35,439 bases of DNA from DATMXT01 sp963662765 (lineage in GTDB: Bacteria; Bacillota; Clostridia; Oscillospirales; Feifaniaceae), in the NCBI GenBank assembly GCA_963662765.2, contig CAXXUP010000007.1, positions 1 through 35,439 of the forward strand. The letters run 5' to 3'. Below are positions 24,180 to 31,262 of the stretch, piece by piece; the first letter of the stretch is position 1, and the number at the start of each line of letters is the position of its first letter. The position numbers were made by a program, and so were the translations under genes. The notes beneath the pieces are model-generated. The model had not been told where the DNA came from. It saw only the letters and a list, made by a program, of their open reading frames with translations, and searched no databases.

Positions 24180-25298
24180 CTATCTGCATGACTGGCAGTT
24201 GTTTTGAAGTCTTTCAGCGATGCATAGAAAACGCTGCTCATCGGAAAGTGCCGAAAATGCCGGGTTATTGACAATCGCGTCCGACATGCTTTTCCGGATC
24301 GTTTTTTCGTCCCGGGGAAGATCTGTACCGAGATCAAGCTTATCAAGCCAGCCGTCCAGACGGTCAAAAAAGGCATCGCCATGCAAGCGCAGGGGATAAA
24401 TATCGCTTGTTACGATCTCCGCATACGTTTGCAGCATAACGAGTGCCTTGTCATGATTATTTTGCGCCATAAAACCCTGTGCGGCCGCAATGTACAAGCC
24501 GACCAGGACGCCGGGGTGCAGATGCCGCATGTCAAACGCCTCCGCTACGGCAAGTGAGCGGTGCAGCACCTCGTCGAACTTGGACGGGTCATCCGCGCAC
24601 AGCATCAGGTACGCCGGGAAGAAATTGAACAAGACGACGATGTCCTGGAAAATGCCGACCTGCAAAACGGCCTTTGCCTCATCGGCTCGCCCTGTCATTT
24701 GGTAGGCGGAAGCCATCAGCGATTCGGGGGGCAAGGCAGGCGTGACCGCTTTGTCAAGCAGCTCCAGCGTGGCAGCGGGCTGCCCGGAAATGAGGTCGCA
24801 CAGCGCTTCCATATATAAAGCAAGCCTTGTAACCGACACATCGTCGCATTCTTTTTTGATCCGTATAAATAAGGCCTTGGCTTCCGCAATCAACGATGCC
24901 GATTTTTTCGCATCCTTTTGCAGCTCCATATGGTTGACCATCAGGATGCCAACATTGAGCAGCAGCGGAAAACACGAATAGTATTTTTTAATGATCTTCC
25001 GGCAGTCTTCCATCACCGCGTCAAACGGCTTTGACGTAAAATCTGCCGACAGGCTTCGGTACAGCTTTCGTATATCCTCCTTCGTCATCTGCGGCTTATA
25101 GTCTATGAGCTCGTCAATGCTGATGTTGAAGTACGCCGCCAGCTGCGGAAGAAAGGTAACATCGGGATAGCTAAGCCCTGTTTCCCATTTGGAAACGGAC
25201 GCCTTGGAAACTCCGATGTAACTTGCAAGCTCATCCTGGGTGACACCCTTTTCCCTGCGCTTATTTACAAGCACTTTTGCAATATTGATTTCTTTCAT
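24180..25298 (-). CDS. XRE-family transcriptional regulator with TPR-like C-terminal domain
   Basis: The protein has 372 residues. The N-terminal helix-turn-helix shows RREKGVTQDELASYIGVSKASVSKWE (two adjoining pieces, about residues 14-39), the classic XRE/Cro pattern, followed by LSYPDVTFLPQLAAYFNISIDELIDY. The remaining ~300 residues are helical and TPR-like, as in ligand- or peptide-sensing regulators. The start chosen is ATG 25298, six nt after GAGGTG; the upstream GTG at 25307 overlaps that site. It probably controls itself and the CPBP protease 11 nt downstream. An inverted repeat at 25366-25382 just above the promoter is a candidate operator. Confidence 0.88.
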   Translation of the reverse strand: MKEINIAKVLVNKRREKGVTQDELASYIGVSKASVSKWETGLSYPDVTFLPQLAAYFNISIDELIDYKPQMTKEDIRKLYRSLSADFTSKPFDAVMEDCRKIIKKYYSCFPLLLNVGILMVNHMELQKDAKKSASLIAEAKALFIRIKKECDDVSVTRLALYMEALCDLISGQPAATLELLDKAVTPALPPESLMASAYQMTGRADEAKAVLQVGIFQDIVVLFNFFPAYLMLCADDPSKFDEVLHRSLAVAEAFDMRHLHPGVLVGLYIAAAQGFMAQNNHDKALVMLQTYAEIVTSDIYPLRLHGDAFFDRLDGWLDKLDLGTDLPRDEKTIRKSMSDAIVNNPAFSALSDEQRFLCIAERLQNNCQSCR

Positions 25299-25317
25299 GT
25301 AAATCACCTCTGGCTAT

Positions 25318-25346
25318 ATTTTAGCTTGTTGGCACAGGAAATACAA
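25318..25346 (-). promoter_or_regulatory. Promoter of the XRE-CPBP pair
   Basis: On the minus strand, -35 TTGTAT (25341-25346) and -10 TAAAAT (25318-25323) have a 17-nt spacer. The start site near 25311 leaves a very short leader before the ribosome binding site. Confidence 0.65.
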
Positions 25347-25365
25347 TGGATTTGCAGTTGATATC

Positions 25366-25382
25366 GGTTGAATTTGTCAACC
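25366..25382. promoter_or_regulatory. Candidate operator of the XRE regulator
   Basis: A 6-bp inverted repeat, GGTTGA-atttg-TCAACC, lies 20 bp upstream of the -35 element. The size and spacing suit a small XRE dimer. Function is inferred from position only. Confidence 0.3.
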
Positions 25383-25458
25383 TGCGAGATACTTATGGTC
25401 GGAGTCAATGTCATTCTTCCAAAAATAATCCGCAAAAATAAATTCAGCTTGAAAATAT

Positions 25459-25503
25459 AAAAAAGCAACATGGAAGGATAAAATCCTTACACGTTGCTTT
25501 TTT
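25459..25503 (-). terminator. Terminator of the tRNA cluster
   Basis: Nested stems AAAAGCAAC (25461-25469) with GTTGCTTTT (25493-25501) and AAGGAT with ATCCTT inside are followed on the minus strand by TTTTATA. It begins 2 nt after the tRNA-Gln CCA end. The plus strand also has a T6 run, so it may work both ways. Confidence 0.85.
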
Positions 25504-25504
25504 C

Positions 25505-25581
25505 TGGCTGGGCCGGCTGGACTCGAACCAGCGGAATGCAAGAGTCAAAGTCTTGTGCCTTACCAACTTGGCTACGGCCCA
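25505..25581 (-). tRNA. tRNA-Gln (anticodon TTG)
   Basis: The acceptor stem TGGGCCG/CGGCCCA begins with the U1-A72 pair typical of tRNA-Gln, with discriminator G and encoded CCA. The anticodon loop is CTTTGAC, with anticodon TTG, and the T-loop carries GGTTCGAGTCC. It is the last tRNA of the cluster and lies just after a terminator-like hairpin. Confidence 0.95.
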
Positions 25582-25590
25582 TCATATTTG

Positions 25591-25619
25591 AAAAGGGGAT
25601 GCCGGCGGCATCCCCTTTT
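25591..25619. terminator. Terminator-like hairpin inside the tRNA cluster
   Basis: A perfect 13-bp stem (AAAAGGGGATGCC at 25591-25603, GGCATCCCCTTTT at 25607-25619) has a 3-nt loop and T4 on both strands. It sits between tRNA-His and tRNA-Gln. Only 9 nt separate it from tRNA-Gln, so no separate promoter fits there; tRNA-Gln would need readthrough. Confidence 0.75.
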
Positions 25620-25624
25620 GAGTT

Positions 25625-25702
25625 TGGGGTGGATATCCGGGCTCGAACCGGGGACCTCTAGGGCCACAACCTAGCGCTCTAACCTACTGAGCTATACCCA
25701 CC
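25625..25702 (-). tRNA. tRNA-His (anticodon GTG)
   Basis: It has the extra 5' G(-1) facing C73, diagnostic of tRNA-His, an acceptor stem GTGGGTA/TATCCAC with one G-U pair, and encoded CCA. The anticodon loop is TTGTGGC, with anticodon GTG. The T-loop contains GGTTCGAGCCC. Confidence 0.95.
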
Positions 25703-25714
25703 ATGGATGACGAA

Positions 25715-25791
25715 TGGCGCGCCCGAAGGGACTCGAACCCCTGGCCCACTGCTTAGAAGGCAGTTGCTCTATCCGCCTGAGCTACGGGCGC
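25715..25791 (-). tRNA. tRNA-Arg (anticodon TCT)
   Basis: The acceptor stem GCGCCCG/CGGGCGC is followed by discriminator G and encoded CCA. The anticodon stem ACTGC/GCAGT encloses CTTCTAA, with anticodon TCT reading AGA/AGG. Confidence 0.95.
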
Positions 25792-25822
25792 AAATATTTG
25801 CGCTGCCGGGCCTTTTCGCCGT

Positions 25823-25896
25823 TGGAGCAGGTGAAGGGAATCGAACCCTCGTATTCAGCTTGGAAGGCTGACGTTCTACCATTGAACAACACCTGC
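25823..25896 (-). tRNA. tRNA-Gly (anticodon TCC)
   Basis: The acceptor stem GCAGGTG/CACCTGC has discriminator T and encoded CCA. The anticodon loop CTTCCAA carries TCC, reading GGA/GGG. It is the first tRNA transcribed in the cluster. Confidence 0.95.
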
Positions 25897-25912
25897 ACGT
25901 GACTGCCATAAT

Positions 25913-25941
25913 AAAATACCATGAAACGGAACTATTGTCAA
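25913..25941 (-). promoter_or_regulatory. Promoter of the tRNA cluster
   Basis: On the minus strand, a perfect -35 TTGACA (25936-25941) and -10 TATTTT (25913-25918) have a 17-nt spacer, ending 17 nt before the tRNA-Gly 5' end. Confidence 0.72.
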
Positions 25942-25948
25942 CTGCCTT

Positions 25949-25978
25949 TTGACGGTATAGAATAAATAAAACTATAGG
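25949..25978 (+). promoter_or_regulatory. Possible promoter of pepD
   Basis: -35 TTGACG (25949-25954) and -10-like TATAGG (25973-25978) have an 18-nt spacer. It is divergent from, and close behind, the tRNA promoter. AT-rich alternatives exist nearby. Confidence 0.45.
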
Positions 25979-26002
25979 AATAGAATATAAGGGGGAACGA
26001 TT

Positions 26003-27454
26003 ATGTCTTACGTATTCGAAGGTTTGCAGCCAGCGGCGGTGCTCAAATACTTCTATGAACTTTCCCAAATTCCGCGTATGCCGGGCGACCAGAAAAGGGT
26101 CAGCGACTGGGCCGCCGGCGTCGGCCGAAGCCTTGGCTACGAGACCTATCAGGACGGGCGGCAAAACGTCATCATCTACAAGCCCGCCTCCCCCGGCATG
26201 GAGGACGCAGCGCCTGTCGCCGTCCAGTCCCACCTCGACATGGTCTGCGAAATGGATGCGGGCGTCACGCACGACTTCTCCAAAGATCCCCTGACGCTTC
26301 GGATCATCGGCAACAACAAGGTCATGGCCACCGGCACGACTTTAGGGGCCGACAACGGCGTCGGCGTCGCCTTCATCATGGCACTCTTAGCCGACAAGAC
26401 TTTGAAGCACCCTCGGATTGAAGCTGTCTTCACAACCGACGAGGAGACCGATATGGGCGGGGCTTTCGGACTTGCCTACGATAAGATTTCGGCAAAGCTC
26501 CTCATCAACCTCGACGCCGGCGCTGTCTGCGTCTGCGGTTCGGGCGAGCTCGAAGTCGAAATGGCCTTCCGCAAGGGGACTGAGCCCATCGATAAAAACG
26601 CATTTATTTACACCCTCTCGGTGGACGGGCTGATTGGCGGCCACACCGGCGCAAACGCCATGATCGAGCGCGGCAACGCCATCGTCCTACTCAACCGGGT
26701 ACTGATCGCCCTAGACAAAGAGGTCAAGTACCAGCTGCTGTCCATAAAGGGCGGGGCCGGCATGTCGTCGGCCTTCGCTCGTAATTCCGAAGCTGTCATC
26801 GCCTTAGGCCCGGCGGAGCTGGCTCGTGTCATCAAAGTGATCGACCGGGTGGGCGGAGAGATCAAGAGTGAGCTTACAAAGCGGGACCCGGACGTCCAGT
26901 TCCACTTCCTGCCCTGCATCACCCCGCCCAAGGAGGCATTTGACACCGCCACCGCAAACAGGCTGCGCACGCTATTAGCGGCACTGCCGGACGGCGTCTT
27001 CTCCCTCAACCACGACTTCCCCGGCGCGATGGAGAGCTGCTCCAACGTCGGCGTCGTCGAAACAAGGGACAAGGAGCTCTTTGTCACCATCCTCATTCGG
27101 GCGACGGTTCCGGGCAAGAAATACTACCTCTACGACAAGGTCGTGCGCATCTGCGACGCTTTGGGCGTGTCCCACCGCATCGGCCGGGACCTCCCCCACT
27201 GGGAGTACAATATGTCTGACGACGTGAAAGCGCTCATCAAGGAGCTCTACCCGGATCACGAGATGGGCATCTCCCAGGGTACTTTGGAGTGCGGCATCTT
27301 CACGGCAAACATTCCGGGCGCATGCGTCGTGGCACTCGGCTCCCCCTATTACTTTGCCCACTCGCCAAATGAGTATTTCCTCTTAGATGAGACGAGGCTC
27401 TACTGGAAGCGGTTTTTAGCTATTTTGGAGCGGCTCGGCGAGCGCAAAGCGTAA
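26003..27454 (+). CDS. pepD: Aminoacyl-histidine dipeptidase (Xaa-His dipeptidase, M20 family)
   Basis: The 483-residue cytosolic di-zinc peptidase cleaves Xaa-His and other dipeptides. Metal and catalytic motifs are in order: QSHLDMV (His77, Asp79), TTLGADNGVG (Asp117), VFTTDEETDMGGA (Glu147 and Glu148) and LINLDAG. A C-terminal YYFAHSPNEYF gives the last conserved histidine. Length matches the PepD subfamily. It starts at ATG 26003, six nt after AAGGGGG. It is monocistronic and ends at the terminator at 27505-27537. An adjacent imperfect duplication copies its last ~32 bp, including the stop. Confidence 0.96.
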   Translation: MSYVFEGLQPAAVLKYFYELSQIPRMPGDQKRVSDWAAGVGRSLGYETYQDGRQNVIIYKPASPGMEDAAPVAVQSHLDMVCEMDAGVTHDFSKDPLTLRIIGNNKVMATGTTLGADNGVGVAFIMALLADKTLKHPRIEAVFTTDEETDMGGAFGLAYDKISAKLLINLDAGAVCVCGSGELEVEMAFRKGTEPIDKNAFIYTLSVDGLIGGHTGANAMIERGNAIVLLNRVLIALDKEVKYQLLSIKGGAGMSSAFARNSEAVIALGPAELARVIKVIDRVGGEIKSELTKRDPDVQFHFLPCITPPKEAFDTATANRLRTLLAALPDGVFSLNHDFPGAMESCSNVGVVETRDKELFVTILIRATVPGKKYYLYDKVVRICDALGVSHRIGRDLPHWEYNMSDDVKALIKELYPDHEMGISQGTLECGIFTANIPGACVVALGSPYYFAHSPNEYFLLDETRLYWKRFLAILERLGERKA

Positions 27455-27498
27455 ACGCCATTTTAGAGCGGCTTAGACATGCAAAAGGCGTAAACACC
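27422..27498 (+). repeat. Tandem imperfect duplication of ~38 bp at the pepD 3' end
   Basis: Copy 1 (27422-27459) and copy 2 (27460-27498) both read ATTTT-GAGCGGCT, a variable middle, CAAA, GCGTAAAC-CC. Copy 1 holds the last codons and stop of pepD; copy 2 lies directly after it. The duplication is diverged in the middle, so it is not recent. Confidence 0.7.
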
Positions 27499-27504
27499 GA
27501 TATC

Positions 27505-27537
27505 AAGACGGCGGCCCGCAGGCCGCCGTCTTTTTTT
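27505..27537 (+). terminator. Rho-independent terminator of pepD
   Basis: A perfect 12-bp stem AAGACGGCGGCC (27505-27516) with GGCCGCCGTCTT (27521-27532) has a 4-nt loop and a T7 run. It sits 3 nt from the convergent ABC-F gene end and could partly serve that gene too. Confidence 0.9.
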
Positions 27538-27540
27538 ATG

Positions 27541-29007
27541 CTACAGCGCAATTTTTCGGGTGGCGACAGCCTCCACAAAAGCGGCGTCGTGCTCGACAAA
27601 GAGCATGGTAGGCTTGCACTCGAGCAACAATTCCTCAATTTGAATGCGGGAGAAGAGGTCAATAAAGTTGAGGGGCTCGTCCCAGATGTAGAGGTGCGCC
27701 CGCTCGCAGAGGCTCTTTGCGATGACGGCCTTTTTCTTTTGACCGCCCGAAAGCCCTGCAAGGTCCCCTTCAAGCTGGCTTCGCTCGAACCCGAGCTTTC
27801 GCAGGATGGAAAAGTAGAGGCTTTTGTCAATGCCGCATTTCGCAGCAAATTCCGCAAGGTCGCCACATAGATCATCCGTATTCTGTGACACGACCGACAA
27901 GATAAGCCCTCCGCCCCGCCAGACGTCACCCGCGTGTGGAACCGCCTCCCCGGAAATAAGCCGCAGCAGGCTTGTCTTGCCGGTGCCGTTGCCCCCCTGC
28001 AAGGCAACCCGCTCGCCCCGGCGCAGTGTGAGGGAAAAGTCCGACAGTGCACAAAACGGGAGGGAGATATCTTTTAATTCCATAAGCCGTTCACTGTGGT
28101 AAATAAGGGGCGTAAGCTTTAGAGCGTCCGTCTCCTCGGTGTTTTTGAGGAGTGACAGCCGCTCTCTGGCGGCACTGTCGCGGCGCGCTTCGACCGACTT
28201 TGCCCGCTTCATCATTTTGGCCGACTTTGCGCCGATGTAGCCACGATCGGGCCTCAGCCCCGAGTTTTTCGTTCCGTACTTCGTGGCCTCCACTTTATCG
28301 GCCCAGCCGGAGGCCCTTTTTGCCGCCTCCTCAAAGGCGGCAGCCTCTTTTCTTAAGCGCACATCCATCGCCCGCTCGGCGGCGTCGCGCGTAAGTCTCT
28401 CTTTGTACCAGGCCGAAAAGCTGCCGGCTCGCACTTCGACATCCGACTTATTGATGGAGACGAGGTGGTCGATGCAGGCGTCTAAAAAAGCCCTGTCATG
28501 CGAGACCAAAATAAAGCCGGGCTTTTTTTGCAGATAGTCCGCAAGCAGGGCGCGGCCCGCCGCATCGAGATGATTGGTCGGCTCGTCGATGAGGGGGAAT
28601 CCCCCTTCGCGTAAGAACATGGCGGATAAGAGCGCCCTGGTTTTTTGCCCCTCCGAGAGGAGCGAAAAGGGCTTATCAAGACAGTCCGCAAGGCCTAGGA
28701 GTGACAGCTCCCGCTCGATTTGCCAACTCTGCGCCGAAGGGCTTGCCTCCCCCACCGCCGAAACCAGTGGGAGATACGGATTTTTCAGGGTATACGGGAA
28801 ATACTCAAAGCGCACGCCGGCTGCGATGGTGCCGGAGCCAATCAGTTCGCCCGACAAAAGTCTCAGTAGCGTCGTCTTGCCTCTACCGTTGCGCCCGGCA
28901 AGTCCGCACCGCCAGTTTGTGTCAAGGCTCAGCGTCAGCCCATCAAAGACGTGATAGGGGCTGCCGTCGTAGCCAAACGTCAAATTTTGTATTTGGATCA
29001 GGGACAT
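27541..29007 (-). CDS. Lsa-type ABC-F ATPase (ribosomal protection-like)
   Basis: The 488-residue cytosolic protein has two ABC domains and no TM segments. Walker A 1 is GRNGRGKTT (38-46), signature 1 LSEGQ (117-121) and Walker B 1 FPLIDEPTNHLD (137-148). Walker A 2 is GGNGTGKTS (338-346), signature 2 LSGGQKKK (419-426) and Walker B 2 LYIWDEPLNFID (439-450). The helical linker between them (about 200-300, KYG...GAIGA-type pattern as GYIGAKSAKMMKRAK) resembles the antibiotic-resistance domain of Lsa/Vga proteins. Characterised relatives displace lincosamides, streptogramin A and pleuromutilins from the ribosome; resistance here is not proven. The start chosen is ATG 29007 after AGAGAGGTG; a longer in-frame extension is really leader. 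Confidence 0.9.
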   Translation of the reverse strand: MSLIQIQNLTFGYDGSPYHVFDGLTLSLDTNWRCGLAGRNGRGKTTLLRLLSGELIGSGTIAAGVRFEYFPYTLKNPYLPLVSAVGEASPSAQSWQIERELSLLGLADCLDKPFSLLSEGQKTRALLSAMFLREGGFPLIDEPTNHLDAAGRALLADYLQKKPGFILVSHDRAFLDACIDHLVSINKSDVEVRAGSFSAWYKERLTRDAAERAMDVRLRKEAAAFEEAAKRASGWADKVEATKYGTKNSGLRPDRGYIGAKSAKMMKRAKSVEARRDSAARERLSLLKNTEETDALKLTPLIYHSERLMELKDISLPFCALSDFSLTLRRGERVALQGGNGTGKTSLLRLISGEAVPHAGDVWRGGGLILSVVSQNTDDLCGDLAEFAAKCGIDKSLYFSILRKLGFERSQLEGDLAGLSGGQKKKAVIAKSLCERAHLYIWDEPLNFIDLFSRIQIEELLLECKPTMLFVEHDAAFVEAVATRKIAL

Positions 29008-29140
29008 AAAAAAAACACCTCTCTTTTTCGCAGCCAAAAGAAACCGCAACAGGCACGCCGCAACGTAAGGGGAAATTCCCCCGCACTGCATAAACGCACG
29101 CCTACTTGCGCATCCTTTCAACTCCGATCCGTCAGGTGAT
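29008..29140 (-). promoter_or_regulatory. Leader of the ABC-F gene, candidate antibiotic-responsive attenuator
   Basis: The ~133-nt leader from the promoter at 29147-29175 holds a three-codon ORF (29102-29113) with its own ribosome binding site, a GGGGA-att-TCCCC hairpin with flanking partial pairing, a small stem TCTTTT/AAAAGA, and a T8 tract just before the ATG. Related ABC-F genes are controlled by ribosome stalling on very short leader ORFs, so attenuation is plausible. I could not demonstrate a clean terminator. Confidence 0.45.
29102..29113 (-). CDS. Three-codon leader ORF (MRK) of the ABC-F gene
   Basis: ATG CGC AAG TAG is preceded at eight nt by GGAG (29122-29125), the best-placed initiation signal in the leader. 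It starts ~27 nt from the predicted transcript start. Three-residue leader peptides are known upstream of Listeria lmo0919-type ABC-F genes. The peptide itself has no function; ribosome position would be the signal. Confidence 0.45.
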   Translation of the reverse strand: MRK

Positions 29141-29146
29141 ATGAAT

Positions 29147-29175
29147 ATGATACCACATACCGGCCGTCAAGTCAA
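29147..29175 (-). promoter_or_regulatory. Promoter of the ABC-F gene
   Basis: On the minus strand, -35 TTGACT (29170-29175) and -10 TATCAT (29147-29152) are 17 nt apart. The start is near 29140. Confidence 0.75.
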
Positions 29176-29231
29176 TATCGGCCGACAGGTCAAAAGCCCA
29201 TCGGCCCCGTCAAATGCCGTGTTCGGCCCGA

Positions 29232-29260
29232 TTGACGGGAACGGTGTTTAGACGTATAAT
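29232..29260 (+). promoter_or_regulatory. Promoter of the hflX-yigZ-dgt-dnaG-rpoD run
   Basis: -35 TTGACG (29232-29237) and perfect -10 TATAAT (29255-29260) have a 17-nt spacer, giving a start near 29267 and a ~75-nt leader. Confidence 0.82.
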
Positions 29261-29342
29261 GAAATGGACTATTGTCGGTTAAACGCTTCCGGCAAAATTG
29301 CATTTGTGGTTACTATATACTCATAACAGGTGGTTTAATAAT

Positions 29343-30593
29343 ATGACAGAAATTACTGACGCCACGCGGACGATCCTATCCGCCGTCTACTACGACAGAG
29401 CACCCGAAATGGGCGGCGAAGCGGGGCTTGCCGAGCTTGAAAGCCTGGTTGAGACCGCGGGCGGTGTCGTCGTCGGCATTATGACCCAGTCACGCAACAC
29501 ACCGGAGTCCCGGACCCTCATGGGCGAGGGCAAGGTGAAAGAGCTTGCGGACCTGTGTAAGTCGCTTGACGCGGAGCTTATCGTCTTCAACAACGATCTC
29601 TCCCCCTCCCAGATCCGCAACCTCGAGGCCGACACCGGCGCCAAGGTCTTCGACCGCTCCATGCTCATCTTGGAGATTTTCAACCTGCACGCCGTGACAA
29701 GCGAGGGCAAACTGCAAGTCGAGCTGGCCCAGCTCCAGTACACGCTGCCCCGTCTTACAGGCTTTGGCTTAGCCCTCTCGCGGCTTGGCGGCGGCGGGGG
29801 CATGGGGGCCCGGCGCGGCGCCGGCGAGACCAAGCTTGAACTTGACCGCCGACATGCCAGAGAGCGCATGGCGGTACTTCGCCAGTCGCTTGCGGAGCTG
29901 CGCCGTACCAGAGGCGAGCAGCGCCGCTCCCGCGACCGGTCGGGACTGCCGCTTGTGGCACTGGTCGGCTACACGAATGCCGGAAAGTCCACCCTGCTCA
30001 ACACCCTCACGGGGGCCGGGGTTTTGGCCGAGGACAAGCTTTTTGCCACCCTCGACCCCACGACCCGCAAATATCGGCTTGCCGACGGATTTGACATTCT
30101 GCTGACCGACACGGTCGGCTTTATCTCGAACCTCCCCCATCACTTGGTGGAGGCCTTTGCCTCGACCCTCGACGAAGTGCGGTACGCGGATCTTCTGCTG
30201 CATGTCGTCGACGCGTCCTCCCCCGAGCTTTTTTCCCACATCGCCGTCTGCGACGAGCTGTTTGAAAAGCTTGGGGCCGGCGCCACGCCGCGGATCATCG
30301 CCTTAAACAAGGCCGACCTCTGTGCGGGTGACGTCCCCTTCGTCGCCGGCGGCATCCCCATTTCGGCAACCGGGGGCGCCGGAATTCCGGATTTGACGGC
30401 GGCTCTCACAAAAGCCCTTACGGCGGGGCACCGGGTCTTAGAAATCCTGCTCCCCTATTCGAGAGGCGACCTTGTGGAGCGGCTGCATGAGGAAACCACC
30501 ATCTTAGACGAAGAATACCAGGAGGACGGCATCTACTTTCAGCTGCGGTGCGACGCCGTCTGGCGCGGCAGACTAGCGGAGTTTATGCTGTGA
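29343..30593 (+). CDS. hflX: GTPase HflX
   Basis: The 416-residue ribosome-associated GTPase splits or rescues stalled ribosomes. The N-terminal HflX domain includes SRTLMGEGKVKEL and the FNNDLSPSQIRNLE segment. The glycine-rich linker SRLGGGGGMGARRGAGETKLELDRR (two pieces, about 146-170) is the family signature. G motifs: G1 GYTNAGKS (209-216), G3 DTVG (256-259), G4 NKAD (322-325). The start chosen is ATG 29343, nine nt after AGGTGG; the frame extends to 29298 but without a ribosome binding site. It heads a plus-strand gene run and its stop overlaps the next start (GTGA). Confidence 0.96.
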   Translation: MTEITDATRTILSAVYYDRAPEMGGEAGLAELESLVETAGGVVVGIMTQSRNTPESRTLMGEGKVKELADLCKSLDAELIVFNNDLSPSQIRNLEADTGAKVFDRSMLILEIFNLHAVTSEGKLQVELAQLQYTLPRLTGFGLALSRLGGGGGMGARRGAGETKLELDRRHARERMAVLRQSLAELRRTRGEQRRSRDRSGLPLVALVGYTNAGKSTLLNTLTGAGVLAEDKLFATLDPTTRKYRLADGFDILLTDTVGFISNLPHHLVEAFASTLDEVRYADLLLHVVDASSPELFSHIAVCDELFEKLGAGATPRIIALNKADLCAGDVPFVAGGIPISATGGAGIPDLTAALTKALTAGHRVLEILLPYSRGDLVERLHEETTILDEEYQEDGIYFQLRCDAVWRGRLAEFML

Positions 30594-31231
30594 AACCCTA
30601 CACGACGATCGCGGGGACAGGCTGTGCGGAGCACACCGACCGAAAGTCCCGCTTTATCGGGCGCGCAAGTCCTGTTTCGAGCGAAGAAGAGGCCATTCTT
30701 TTCATTAAGACGCTGCGGGAATCCGAGCGGGACGCCTCCCACCACTGCTACGCCTATCGGCTGCGGGAGGATAACATGGCCCGCTACTCCGACGACGGCG
30801 AGCCGCAGGGCACGGCGGGGCTTCCGATGCTTACCATGCTGGCAAAAAGCGACGTCATCGACCTTTGCGTCGTCGTGACCCGCTGGTTTGGTGGCACGCT
30901 GCTCGGCACCGGTGGACTCGTAAGAGCCTACACAAGAGCCGCACAAGAGGCGGTAGATGCAGGCGGCGTCGCTGTCATGACCCCCTGCGCGCTGATGGAA
31001 CTTCGCACCCATTACCGGTATAAGGAGCGCGTCGAGGCTCTGTGCGCCATCTCGCAGGGGGTCGTCCAGGCACTCGACTACGGGGAGGACCTTTTTTGGC
31101 GGCTGTCCATTCCCCTAGAGGGCATGGATGATTTTACGGCCGCCGTCACCGAGCTTACAATGGGCGCAGCCTCCCCGGAAAAAATCGGCAGCGAATTTCG
31201 TGCCGTAAAAAAAGAGGAGTTTTTGGGCTGA
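30590..31231 (+). CDS. YigZ/IMPACT family protein
   Basis: The 213-residue protein contains the UPF0029/IMPACT N-terminal domain, with the hallmark ASHHCYAYRL, YSDDGEPQGTAGLPML and VVVTRWFGGTLLGTGGLVRAY, then a C-terminal DUF1949-like ferredoxin fold. Family members are linked to translation or stress, but the biochemical role is unsettled. The start chosen is GTG 30590, overlapping the hflX stop (GTGA) with GGAG eight nt upstream; this gives the usual family length. Confidence 0.93.
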   Translation: MKPYTTIAGTGCAEHTDRKSRFIGRASPVSSEEEAILFIKTLRESERDASHHCYAYRLREDNMARYSDDGEPQGTAGLPMLTMLAKSDVIDLCVVVTRWFGGTLLGTGGLVRAYTRAAQEAVDAGGVAVMTPCALMELRTHYRYKERVEALCAISQGVVQALDYGEDLFWRLSIPLEGMDDFTAAVTELTMGAASPEKIGSEFRAVKKEEFLG

Positions 31232-31262
31232 GTGTCGTATTAAGTACATAGGAGGTGAGGGC

